Under the pieces are notes generated by a model. That model did no database searches. It saw nothing but the letters and a program-made list of their open reading frames with translations, and was not told the origin of the DNA. Positions 1-4,849 of a stretch of 5,517 nucleotides of DNA are shown one piece after another; within the stretch, counting starts at the first letter, position 1; every line of letters starts with the position of its first letter. Source of the stretch: DATNPH01 sp036703315 (lineage in GTDB: Bacteria > Cyanobacteriota > Cyanobacteriia > Cyanobacteriales > Coleofasciculaceae); the NCBI GenBank assembly GCA_036703315.1, contig DATNPH010000214.1:1-5517 (forward strand), in the 5' to 3' direction. Position numbers and translations under genes: made by a program.

Positions 1-11
1 ATAATCGTACA

Positions 12-50
12 GGAGGGGCAGAGGAGAGCGCAGCTCTCCTCTGCCCCTCC
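12..50. terminator. Perfect 18-bp GC-rich hairpin, possible terminator or repeat
   Basis: Bases 12-29 and 33-50 are perfect reverse complements (18 bp) around a 3-nt GCA loop. The stem is almost purely purine on one arm and pyrimidine on the other (GGAGGGGCAGAGGAGAGC). It is followed by a C/T-rich stretch ending in TTT at 51-60, which is a poor U-tract. It could terminate a gene lying to the left of the window, or be one copy of a dispersed palindromic repeat. The perfect pairing argues that it is recent or under selection. I see no gene to attach it to. Confidence 0.5.
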
Positions 51-148
51 CCTCTCTCTTTGATTATCATTCTCGGTAAGACAAAATTAAGTATATTCTC
101 TCATTGACAACAATCACTCTGGCTTAACTTGTCACCAATGAACCAGGG

Positions 149-255
149 GCGATTGGAAATCGCGGCTACAAAACCGAAGTCCGCCTGCGCGGACTGTCTT
201 AAAACCCGCGCAGGCGGGTTTTGTTTGTATAGCCCCAGACTTCTAGTCTGTGGGC
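149..255. repeat. Composite palindromic repeat of four consecutive hairpins
   Basis: Four hairpins follow each other: 149-154/158-163 (GCGATT/AATCGC), 178-184/189-195 (AGTCCGC/GCGGACT), 201-209/214-222 (AAAACCCGC/GCGGGTTTT) and 232-241/245-255 (GCCCCAGACT against AGTCTG-T-GGGC, one bulged T). The second and third can also pair with each other, because 181-192 is the exact reverse complement of 206-217, giving a competing 12-bp stem. The linkers GGCTACAAAAC (164-174) and GTTTGTATAGCC (223-234) are imperfect inverted copies, so the whole block is roughly symmetric. From memory it resembles dispersed palindromic repeats of cyanobacterial genomes; no search was done. It lies about 40 bp past the 3' end of the reductase gene on the minus strand. 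Confidence 0.75.
201..226. terminator. Possible bidirectional terminator inside the repeat
   Basis: The 9-bp stem AAAACCCGC/GCGGGTTTT (201-209/214-222, loop GCAG) has T-rich sequence on its exit side for both strands: TTTTGTTTGT on the plus strand and TTTTAAGAC on the minus strand. It sits downstream of the minus-strand CurA-like gene, which stops at 293, and is the best candidate terminator for it. The competing pairing with 181-192 could weaken or modulate this hairpin. The role is inferred from position and shape. Confidence 0.45.
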
Positions 256-292
256 AATTTGCAACGCAAGGGATGCACCCTGCGCCATTGTT

Positions 293-1324
293 CTACCTTG
301 CCTCTGGTTGCACGAACCCTTGTGTTACCCGAACAATCAGCTTGCCAAAGTTTTTCCCTTGCAGTAAACCGATGAAGGCGTGGGGCGCGTTTTCCAGTCC
401 CTCTACAACATCTTCTTTATACTTGAGCTTACCTTCTTGCAACCACTGAGAAACATCGTTTACAAATTCTGCCTGACGGTGTTGGTAATCACCCACAAGA
501 AAACCTTTAATTAAAGCGCGTTTAACCAACAGTGGCATCAAATTAGGGCCAGGAGGAGGATTTTCTGCGTTGTACTGCGAGATTAAACCAACCAGTGGGA
601 TTCTTGCCCCAAGATTAATCTGCTGCAACACCGCTTCTAAAATTGCACCCGCCGTATTGTCAAAGTAAACGTCGATTCCGTTAGGACAAGCCGTTTTCAG
701 TGCTGAACTTAGGTCTTGAGTTTTGCGGTTAATGCAGGCATCAAACCCTAATTCTTTCACGACGTAATCGCATTTCGCCTCACTCCCAGCCACGCCCACT
801 GCCCGACAGCCTTTGAGTTTGGCAATTTGTCCCGCTACAGAACCGACTGCGCCAGAGGCAGCAGAAACGACAACCGTTTCGCCTGCTTGGGGTTGCCCAA
901 TATCAAGCAGCGCAAAATATGCTGTCATTCCGGGCATCCCCGTTATACCCAACGCATAGGAGATGGGGGCTTGATTGGGGTCAAGCTTACGCAACATTTC
1001 GCCTTTCGATACGCCATAAGCTTGCCAGCCGTCGTAACCCAGCACAAAATCTCCGGCTGAGAATTGGGGATGGTTCGATTTCACGACTTGGCTAACTGTG
1101 CCACCGACCATCACGGAACCTAATTCTACCGGAGAAGCATACGATTCGCGATCGCTCATCCGACCCCGCATATAGGGGTCGAGGGACAGATAGATTGTGC
1201 GGTTGAGAACTTCACCTTCCCCTGGTTCTGGGATTGGGGTTTCGACCAAGGCGAAATCACTCTCTTTTGGTTCCCCCACTGGGCGGCTTTTAAGTAAGAT
1301 TTGTTGGTTAGTTGAATTAGGCAT
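293..1324 (-). CDS. curA: CurA-like NADPH-dependent alkenal/alkenone reductase (MDR family)
   Basis: This 343-residue protein belongs to the medium-chain dehydrogenase/reductase superfamily, in the zinc-free branch that includes E. coli CurA (about 345 residues) and prostaglandin reductase/leukotriene B4 dehydrogenase. Members reduce the C=C bond of alpha,beta-unsaturated aldehydes and ketones with NADPH in the cytoplasm. Visible signatures are the N-terminal YLSLDPYMRGRM (45-56), the dinucleotide-binding AASGAVGSVAGQ (155-166) opening the Rossmann fold, GVAGS with a nearby lysine (177-184, NADP phosphate side), FDNTAG (221-226) and the C-terminal GKNFGKLIVRV (323-333). No zinc-ligand pattern is seen. 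The match is full length and uninterrupted. The ATG is preceded 6 nt upstream by AGGAA (1331-1335), which supports this start. The gene stands alone, with a palindromic repeat past its stop. The symbol rests on similarity to E. coli CurA recalled from memory; other reductases of the same subfamily with different substrates are possible. Confidence 0.9.
   Translation of the reverse strand: MPNSTNQQILLKSRPVGEPKESDFALVETPIPEPGEGEVLNRTIYLSLDPYMRGRMSDRESYASPVELGSVMVGGTVSQVVKSNHPQFSAGDFVLGYDGWQAYGVSKGEMLRKLDPNQAPISYALGITGMPGMTAYFALLDIGQPQAGETVVVSAASGAVGSVAGQIAKLKGCRAVGVAGSEAKCDYVVKELGFDACINRKTQDLSSALKTACPNGIDVYFDNTAGAILEAVLQQINLGARIPLVGLISQYNAENPPPGPNLMPLLVKRALIKGFLVGDYQHRQAEFVNDVSQWLQEGKLKYKEDVVEGLENAPHAFIGLLQGKNFGKLIVRVTQGFVQPEAR
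1148..1155. repeat. HIP1 octamer GCGATCGC
   Basis: A perfect GCGATCGC palindrome lies inside the reductase gene. This octamer is strongly over-represented in many cyanobacterial genomes and is a lineage marker. Near-matches occur elsewhere in the window (around 1577, 2346, 2551, 4840 and 5206). Confidence 0.9.
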
Positions 1325-1418
1325 TGATGATTCCTATTTCTTCTAATGCATTGAGCATCGATTAGTGGTGTACCAAGCTGGACAATCTATCCCACAAGCT
1401 TACTAACGATTGCAGTTG
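1325..1418. other. Gene-free stretch between divergent genes
   Basis: This is the upstream region of the minus-strand reductase gene. It contains that gene's Shine-Dalgarno (AGGAA on the minus strand, 1331-1335) and must contain its promoter, but I see no -10/-35 pair that I would assign. No hairpin or operator-like palindrome stands out. Confidence 0.4.
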
Positions 1419-1520
1419 ATGAGCGCTGGCTCAACATCTTTCATCAGACATAATTGGAGAGAGTTAGCAAACGTGATTGGCAATACGTTCAATATTTACG
1501 AGAAGTTTAGGACAGGATGA
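1419..1520 (+). CDS. Possible 33-residue small protein or gene fragment
   Basis: A short ATG-initiated ORF of 33 codons (1419-1520) reads MSAGSTSFIRHNWRELANVI and then GNTFNIYEKFRTG. The composition is protein-like (HNWRELANVIG, FNIYEKF) rather than random, but I do not recognise it and there is no good ribosome binding site before the ATG. It ends 3 nt before the ATG at 1524 in the same frame, so the two short ORFs could be pieces of one decayed gene split by a stop codon, or a coupled pair. Low confidence that it is expressed. Confidence 0.2.
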   Translation: MSAGSTSFIRHNWRELANVIGNTFNIYEKFRTG

Positions 1521-1523
1521 ACT

Positions 1524-1698
1524 ATGGAAGCATTGATTGAAGAAATTGTAGGTGGATACCAATGTGATCTTGCGGTTCGTCGATCGCTCTCACCCACTTC
1601 ATCGGGTTATCAGAGCAGCTATCCGATACTTGCGTGGTGATGGGCACCAGCTACAAGTCACCTCTCAAAAGGGTTGCTATTTAACCGTTCACCAATGA
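1524..1698 (+). pseudogene. Possible frameshifted winged-helix DNA-binding remnant
   Basis: Two overlapping reading frames look like halves of one small protein. The frame starting with ATG at 1524 reads MEALIEEIVGGYQCDLAVRR and drifts to a stop at 1638-1640. The next frame over (open from a GTG at 1564 to TGA at 1696-1698, 44 codons) contains HRVIRAAIRYLRGDGHQLQV followed by TSQKGCYL. The second part has the shape of a winged-helix recognition helix plus wing (AI-x-LR-x-G ... GYxL), as in BirA/DeoR-type domains. A one-base indel around 1560-1590 would join the frames. The stop lies 30 nt before the UDG-like gene, so it may once have been its partner or regulator. The family assignment is only by pattern. 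Confidence 0.3.
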
Positions 1699-1719
1699 AA
1701 CACTTAAAACTCTTTTTTT

Positions 1720-1726
1720 AGGAAAG
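1720..1726 (+). promoter_or_regulatory. Ribosome binding site of the UDG-like gene
   Basis: AGGAAAG lies directly upstream of the ATG at 1729, with 5 nt between AGGA and the start. It fixes the start of the UDG-like protein and argues that the gene is translated independently of the decayed ORFs before it. Confidence 0.6.
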
Positions 1727-1728
1727 TT

Positions 1729-2469
1729 ATGACAACATTGTTAAATGAGATTGCTCACTGTCCTCACGTAAATTTTTGTATTCAAAATCCGTCGATTGAG
1801 CATCCATGTCGTGAGATTGTTTTTTCCCAGTCACCTTCTACCCTGAACGAATACCAAGTACCTGAACCGTGGAGTGGACGTATAGAACAAGCTCCTATTT
1901 TATTTCTAAGCTCCAATCCGTCCATTAGTTCAGTTGAAGACTATCCACGTTGGTCATGGTCAGATGATGCCATTGATGACTTCTTCAATAATCGCTTTGG
2001 TGGTGGACGCAAGGTATGGATTGTAGAGGGCATAAAATCACTACAAAAAGATGGAACGTATGGTGGTAGTGTTAACTTTTGGAGTGCGGTTCGACAAAGG
2101 GCTATTGAGCTGTTTCAGCGTAATGTCACTCCTGGAAGTGACTATGCAATTACTGAAATAGTGCATTGTAAGTCAGTGAGTGAAATTGGTGTGAAAAAAG
2201 CGCAGAATCATTGCGTTCAGAGTTACTTGAAAAAAGTATTGGAAATCTCATCAGCACGGGTTGTTGTAGTACTGGGAGCGTCGGCAAGAGAGGCAATGCA
2301 ACATCAGTTCAATATCCCTAAAGATGTTTCTCTGTTCGGACCGATAGCGATCGGTGGTCGAGAAAAGCTGATTGCTTTCCTTCCTCACCCAAGTGCGTTT
2401 GGCATCAAAAAATTTGCTAATTGTCTAAAAGATGATGAACTTGAAAGCTTACGTGCATTTTTACGTTAG
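1729..2469 (+). CDS. Uracil-DNA glycosylase superfamily protein, probable 4Fe-4S type
   Basis: The 246-residue protein shows the layout of the uracil-DNA glycosylase fold, whose members excise uracil or other damaged bases from DNA. The first active-site motif position is APILFLSSNPS (55-65), where other families have GEAPG (family 4/5) or GxNPG (MUG/SMUG). ITEIVHCKS (141-149) matches the family-4 strand that carries an iron-sulfur cysteine. ARVVVVLGASA (176-186) is the conserved beta-strand/Gly turn, and LPHPSAFG (218-225) is the second, HPS-type motif. Cysteines C147 and C162 (15 apart, followed by YL) fit the second cysteine pair of family-4 clusters. C11, C17 and C27 could supply the first pair, although no CxxC is present. 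RWSWSDDAIDDFFNNRF (74-90) is an extra acidic/aromatic insert. AGGAAAG at 1720-1726 ends just before the ATG and supports this start. It stands alone; activity and substrate are unknown. Confidence 0.65.
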   Translation: MTTLLNEIAHCPHVNFCIQNPSIEHPCREIVFSQSPSTLNEYQVPEPWSGRIEQAPILFLSSNPSISSVEDYPRWSWSDDAIDDFFNNRFGGGRKVWIVEGIKSLQKDGTYGGSVNFWSAVRQRAIELFQRNVTPGSDYAITEIVHCKSVSEIGVKKAQNHCVQSYLKKVLEISSARVVVVLGASAREAMQHQFNIPKDVSLFGPIAIGGREKLIAFLPHPSAFGIKKFANCLKDDELESLRAFLR

Positions 2470-2576
2470 TCCAAATACAAAAGCAAATCCTTTTAAGTCT
2501 ATACACAGATAGAGGAAAAATAAACTTCATCTAATACTGTTGATAGAGACGATCGCGAAAACAAGCAGTAAAAGCG

Positions 2577-2743
2577 ATGCAGAAGCTGGCAGTATTTGGT
2601 GGAACAGGGATGATTGGGCGCAGCATCACTGAATATCTTGATACTCAGGATGATTGGCAAGGCATTGGCGTTGCCCGTTACAAGCAGCGAATTTATGCAT
2701 TGACACCCTTGAGCAGCTAATGGGATGGGCGCATGTCTTCTAA
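2577..2743 (+). pseudogene. Truncated PRISE-like SDR (NAD(P)-binding reductase) remnant
   Basis: An ATG at 2577 opens 47 codons whose first 34 residues are a clear Rossmann start: MQKLAVFGGTGMIGRS, with the GGTGMIG nucleotide loop at 8-14, then DDWQGIGVAR (25-34). The TGxxG followed by W-x-x-x-GVAR is typical of PRISE-type (progesterone 5-beta-reductase/iridoid synthase-like) short-chain dehydrogenases, which are about 350 residues long. Homology stops near 2678 and that frame ends at 2718-2720. A different frame then reads CIDTLEQLMGWAHVF to a stop at 2741-2743; CIDT resembles the CIDTEEMF segment near the PRISE C-terminus, so the gene may have lost its middle by an internal deletion. Its end overlaps the FUSC start at 2733 by 11 nt, suggesting a former translationally coupled pair. 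The N-terminal call is solid, the C-terminal piece tentative. Confidence 0.6.
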
Positions 2744-3089
2744 ATCTCAACGACCTCCGAACTGGCTGTTGCAGCAGTTTCAACTCAAACCGGGTAAGCC
2801 CGATATTGCTGCCAGTTTGCAGACCCTTGTATTGGTTTTGGTTCCAATTGGGGTTGGAGTGCTGATGGGTCATCCGGCTGCTAGCGCGATCGCAGTTATG
2901 GGAGCCTGGTCGGTGGGGCTGGTAAACGTCGAGGGAGCGTATCGCCAGCAGGCAACAGCTAAGATTGCAGCAGCGATCAGCATTAAAGCTATGCTGTTCC
3001 TCGCCAATCTAGTTCACGGCACTATTTGGCTATCGGCTCTAACGACGTTTCTGCTGAGACTCCCATGCTTAAAAGTATGGGGTTCTTGA
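2733..3089 (+). pseudogene. FUSC-family membrane protein, N-terminal fragment
   Basis: From the ATG at 2733 about 106 residues match the start of FUSC (fusaric-acid-resistance-like) inner-membrane proteins. A cytosolic lead-in is followed by hydrophobic segments around residues 27-60 (LVLVLVPIGVGVLMG then a second helix), the conserved loop NVEGAYRQQATAK (65-77), and another hydrophobic stretch (78-108) containing NLVHGTIWLSALTTF. Complete FUSC proteins are several hundred residues. Here the natural sequence ends near 3053, and the last dozen codons to the stop at 3087-3089 are read from the end of the inserted TnpB element. The other end of what is probably the same gene is at about 4850-5257, in another frame. 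No strong ribosome binding site is seen; the start overlaps the end of the preceding SDR remnant, suggesting coupling. FUSC proteins are implicated in export of aromatic acids and drugs, but this copy should be inactive. Confidence 0.75.
2886..2893. repeat. HIP1 octamer GCGATCGC
   Basis: A second perfect HIP1 octamer lies inside the FUSC N-terminal fragment, indicating that the broken gene is native cyanobacterial DNA. The TnpB gene between 3130 and 4674 contains no perfect copy, compatible with it being the incoming piece. Confidence 0.85.
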
Positions 3090-3145
3090 CTTTCACCACG
3101 GAACTCCCTGAGACTCCCACACTTACGTATCATGAGGTTCTCGAC
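3054..3145 (-). repeat. Duplicated right-end unit: two 37/38-nt direct repeats
   Basis: Bases 3054-3090 and 3108-3145 are direct repeats sharing CTGAGACTCCCA at one end and GGTTCTYGAC at the other, about 80% identical overall by eye, separated by 17 nt (3091-3107). In the outer copy CCCATGCTT (3062-3070) and AAGTATGGG (3071-3079) form a near-perfect hairpin; in the inner copy the arms have drifted and pair only weakly. On the tnpB strand each unit begins GTCRAGAACC and ends GGGAGTCTCAG. A normal IS605 right end has one such unit. This could be a remnant of a nested or tandem insertion of a second end, or a local duplication. Confidence 0.8.
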
Positions 3146-3260
3146 TCCCCGACCCTACGGGCGGGATATCCTCTTTCAGGCTCTCGTGTTGCCACTACAA
3201 CATCCTGACTATTAGATACTTGAGTCGAAACTTCTGCGGCGACCCGCTCTACCTCTGGGC
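3054..3260 (-). ncRNA. Presumed TnpB omega-RNA (reRNA), 3' scaffold
   Basis: In characterised IS200/IS605 systems the guide RNA overlaps the 3' end of tnpB, runs to the right end of the element, and takes its guide from the flanking DNA. Here that interval on the minus strand shows RNA-like structure. A stem formed by 3148-3151/3162-3165 and 3153-3155/3159-3161 (CCCG-A-CCC, loop TAC, GGG-CGGG) lies inside the tnpB tail, followed by the two terminal units. The guide for the outer unit would be read from the FUSC sequence below 3054. The 5' limit is a guess based on where the TnpB protein stops resembling the family. No promoter is assigned; such RNAs are often processed from the tnpB transcript. 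Confidence 0.5.
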
Positions 3261-4674
3261 AACGACCAAAGGAGGCAGGCAGTAGCCCGCCAGTTGTAGG
3301 TTGATTGCATTCCGTTGCTGTTCTCCAAGCCGCCCGCAAGCGCAGCTCCGCACTCTGCCAATCACTAAGTAACTGGCTCACCTGGAGAACGAATTGGTCA
3401 GGCGCTATATATTTAGCCAAGAATGCGGAATACAAATCTCTTTGCATCTGTATTCCGCATTCACATTTATGGACTCTTTCGGAGAGCTTTTTCTTCTTCA
3501 CCCGACCACATTGACAGGTCTGCGACAGCTTCGTGTTGTACGTCGGAATTTCGACCACCTTTCCACCAGCTCTTTCAGCCTTGCTTCTTAGGTGAGAGAC
3601 GAACATCCCTGGCGCACGCTTGCCGACAGACTTACCAAATAATTTCTGAAATGCTTTGTAGCTTAACTTCTCTAGCTTAAACGTATCCCCAGTTCTGAGG
3701 ATATCATTAACCAGTTCCCCGTGAAGACTCTTCCGGTGAGCGGCTAGTTTCCGCTCTAGATTAGCTTTGCTGTTCCTAGTTTTGAGATAAGACTTGGAAC
3801 TATTCCATTTGTTCTTCCCTTTCTTAACTGTGCCATTGGGATTATAGTTATCGGAATTGGTGACACGACGCGACCTCTCCATCTTCCGTTGCAGCTTGCG
3901 GACTTTTTGAGCATCAAACTCTAGTTTGCTAGCAAATTGCTGAAGCATTGACTCCGTATCTGCAACAACTGCAATTGTTGATGGTCCAATATCAATCCCT
4001 ACATCACCTTGACCAAGAGTGTTTTTGGGTTTAATGAACGGTTTACCCTGACAAACTAACTGAGCGTAGAATCTATTCTTGCCTGATATCTTCCGCCGCA
4101 CCAACCGCACATACTTGACCTTTGAGTTGAGTCCGTGCAGAATAACGGAGTCGTTTCCAGTAATCCTAGCTCTTAGCTGCAATCCTTTCCACTCAACAGC
4201 TTCACCTTTCCAACGAATGCCAGCTTTATTGGACTTCCCTTCTACGGAGTCCATCTGGTTGTTGCCTTTGAATCTGACTTTCTTGGCTTTCCCAAACAGA
4301 ACTTTCTCTACGGCTTTGTAAGCACGAGTTGCCAGTTTTTGGGCGGTATTAGAGTCGATGTGTTTGCCAAGCCAAGAGTGTTGAAGTTGCTTGCTGTAGG
4401 AATGGAGATCGTACTCAGAAAAGTTGTACCGCTCTCTAGCCCGTTTGAACAGAACTTTTCGTTCTGGATTACTAGGTTTGAGAGAACGCGCCCGATTGAA
4501 GTCCTTAGACTGTCGGATGAGTTTCACCCGACGCATGGCTTCACCGAGGCAGGCATTGTACATTTGTCGCGCTGCCTCCAGCCTAGATAGCAAAACGCCC
4601 TCACTCGCCGGACTGACCACGAGTGGCAGTTCGGTTACGAATGATGGCGTTGTCTTAGGTGAAGTTTGTGGCAC
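3130..4674 (-). CDS. tnpB: TnpB, IS200/IS605 RNA-guided RuvC nuclease
   Basis: TnpB proteins are omega-RNA-guided DNA nucleases, ancestral to Cas12, which cut the empty donor site and help retain the transposon. The 514 residues contain the N-terminal helical/OrfB domain (about 10-215), RuvC-I GIDIG with D228, a lysine/arginine-rich bridge region (258-317), RuvC-II LEKLS with E335, a four-cysteine zinc finger CQC...CEC (C387, C389, C404, C406) and RuvC-III QRDLYSAFLA with D413. The catalytic triad is intact and no frameshift is seen, so the enzyme may be active. The start is GTG at 4674; the frame remains open upstream to a TAG at 4696-4698 but offers only TTA, so the family's usual start may have been lost. 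Residues after about 425 are a 90-residue tail read through the omega-RNA region, which makes the protein longer than the usual roughly 380-450. No tnpA accompanies it. Confidence 0.92.
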   Translation of the reverse strand: MPQTSPKTTPSFVTELPLVVSPASEGVLLSRLEAARQMYNACLGEAMRRVKLIRQSKDFNRARSLKPSNPERKVLFKRARERYNFSEYDLHSYSKQLQHSWLGKHIDSNTAQKLATRAYKAVEKVLFGKAKKVRFKGNNQMDSVEGKSNKAGIRWKGEAVEWKGLQLRARITGNDSVILHGLNSKVKYVRLVRRKISGKNRFYAQLVCQGKPFIKPKNTLGQGDVGIDIGPSTIAVVADTESMLQQFASKLEFDAQKVRKLQRKMERSRRVTNSDNYNPNGTVKKGKNKWNSSKSYLKTRNSKANLERKLAAHRKSLHGELVNDILRTGDTFKLEKLSYKAFQKLFGKSVGKRAPGMFVSHLRSKAERAGGKVVEIPTYNTKLSQTCQCGRVKKKKLSERVHKCECGIQMQRDLYSAFLAKYIAPDQFVLQVSQLLSDWQSAELRLRAAWRTATECNQPTTGGLLPASFGRCPEVERVAAEVSTQVSNSQDVVVATREPERGYPARRVGESRTS

Positions 4675-4704
4675 GTCAAAGATGACTTTTCTTAACTAGA
4701 AACA

Positions 4705-4749
4705 GGATATTATGTATTCACAATATACCATTAGCGAATAAATTCGCTA
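4705..4749. repeat. Left-end hairpins upstream of tnpB
   Basis: Two adjacent hairpins lie between the tnpB start and the FUSC C-terminal piece. GGATATT (4705-4711) pairs with AATATACC (4722-4729, one bulged A) across a 10-nt loop. TAGCGAAT (4732-4739) pairs perfectly with ATTCGCTA (4742-4749). Subterminal imperfect hairpins at both ends are the substrates recognised by Y1 transposases in IS200/IS605 elements, so one of these is the likely left-end structure. Which one is functional and where cleavage occurs cannot be told from this sequence. Confidence 0.5.
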
Positions 4750-4767
4750 CTTTGCGTTCCTCCTCGC

Positions 4768-4838
4768 GTTGAAAAAGGTGAGGCTTTCCACTTCGTTGTG
4801 TTGAGGTGAACCTCGCCGTGTCCAAGGAGACGTTCAAC
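4768..4838. repeat. Nested inverted repeat of unknown type
   Basis: GTTGAA (4768-4773) matches TTCAAC (4833-4838), and inside it GGTGAGG (4777-4783) matches CCTCGCC (4811-4817, one G.T), giving an imperfect 71-nt cruciform-like block. It lies between the TnpB left-end hairpins and the point where FUSC similarity resumes. It is not FUSC coding sequence that I can recognise: the FUSC frame has a stop at 4802-4804. It may be a separate miniature repeat, an older insertion remnant, or an outer part of the left end of the TnpB element. Confidence 0.4.
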
Positions 4839-4849
4839 CGATCGCAACG

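Larger units (their letters stand above)
3054..4749 (-). mobile_element. IS200/IS605-group element carrying only tnpB
   Basis: The element consists of one tnpB gene on the minus strand with palindromic ends and no Y1 transposase gene (tnpA) anywhere in the window, so it is a non-autonomous, IS1341-like member mobilisable only in trans. It interrupts a FUSC gene. The right end, past the tnpB stop, carries terminal hairpin units; the last one ends at 3054, where the FUSC sequence stops. The left end, upstream of tnpB, contains hairpins at 4705-4729 and 4732-4749, but its exact boundary could not be fixed. IS200/IS605 elements make no target duplication, and none is seen. The middle of the FUSC gene is missing, so a deletion accompanied or followed the insertion. 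The boundary at 4749 is provisional and the element may run to about 4840. Confidence 0.75.

Noticed and set aside
104..130. Promoter with TTGACA at 104-109
   Set aside because: No acceptable -10 box at 16-18 nt spacing (only TAACTT at 125-130, spacing 15), and no plus-strand gene follows.
129..449. Plus-strand ORF across the repeat and the reductase 3' end
   Set aside because: It reads through the hairpin repeat and then antisense to the clearly real reductase gene; no protein-family pattern.
2499..2873. Minus-strand ORF of 124 codons
   Set aside because: It is antisense to the SDR remnant and the FUSC N-terminus, both recognisable on the plus strand; composition is not protein-like.
3054..3145. 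CRISPR array
   Set aside because: Only two diverged units with one 17-nt interval at the end of a TnpB element and no cas genes; the right-end/omega-RNA explanation fits better.
3305..4699. Several plus-strand ORFs of 60-91 codons opposite tnpB
   Set aside because: All are antisense shadows of the TnpB coding sequence, which has intact motifs in the minus-strand frame.
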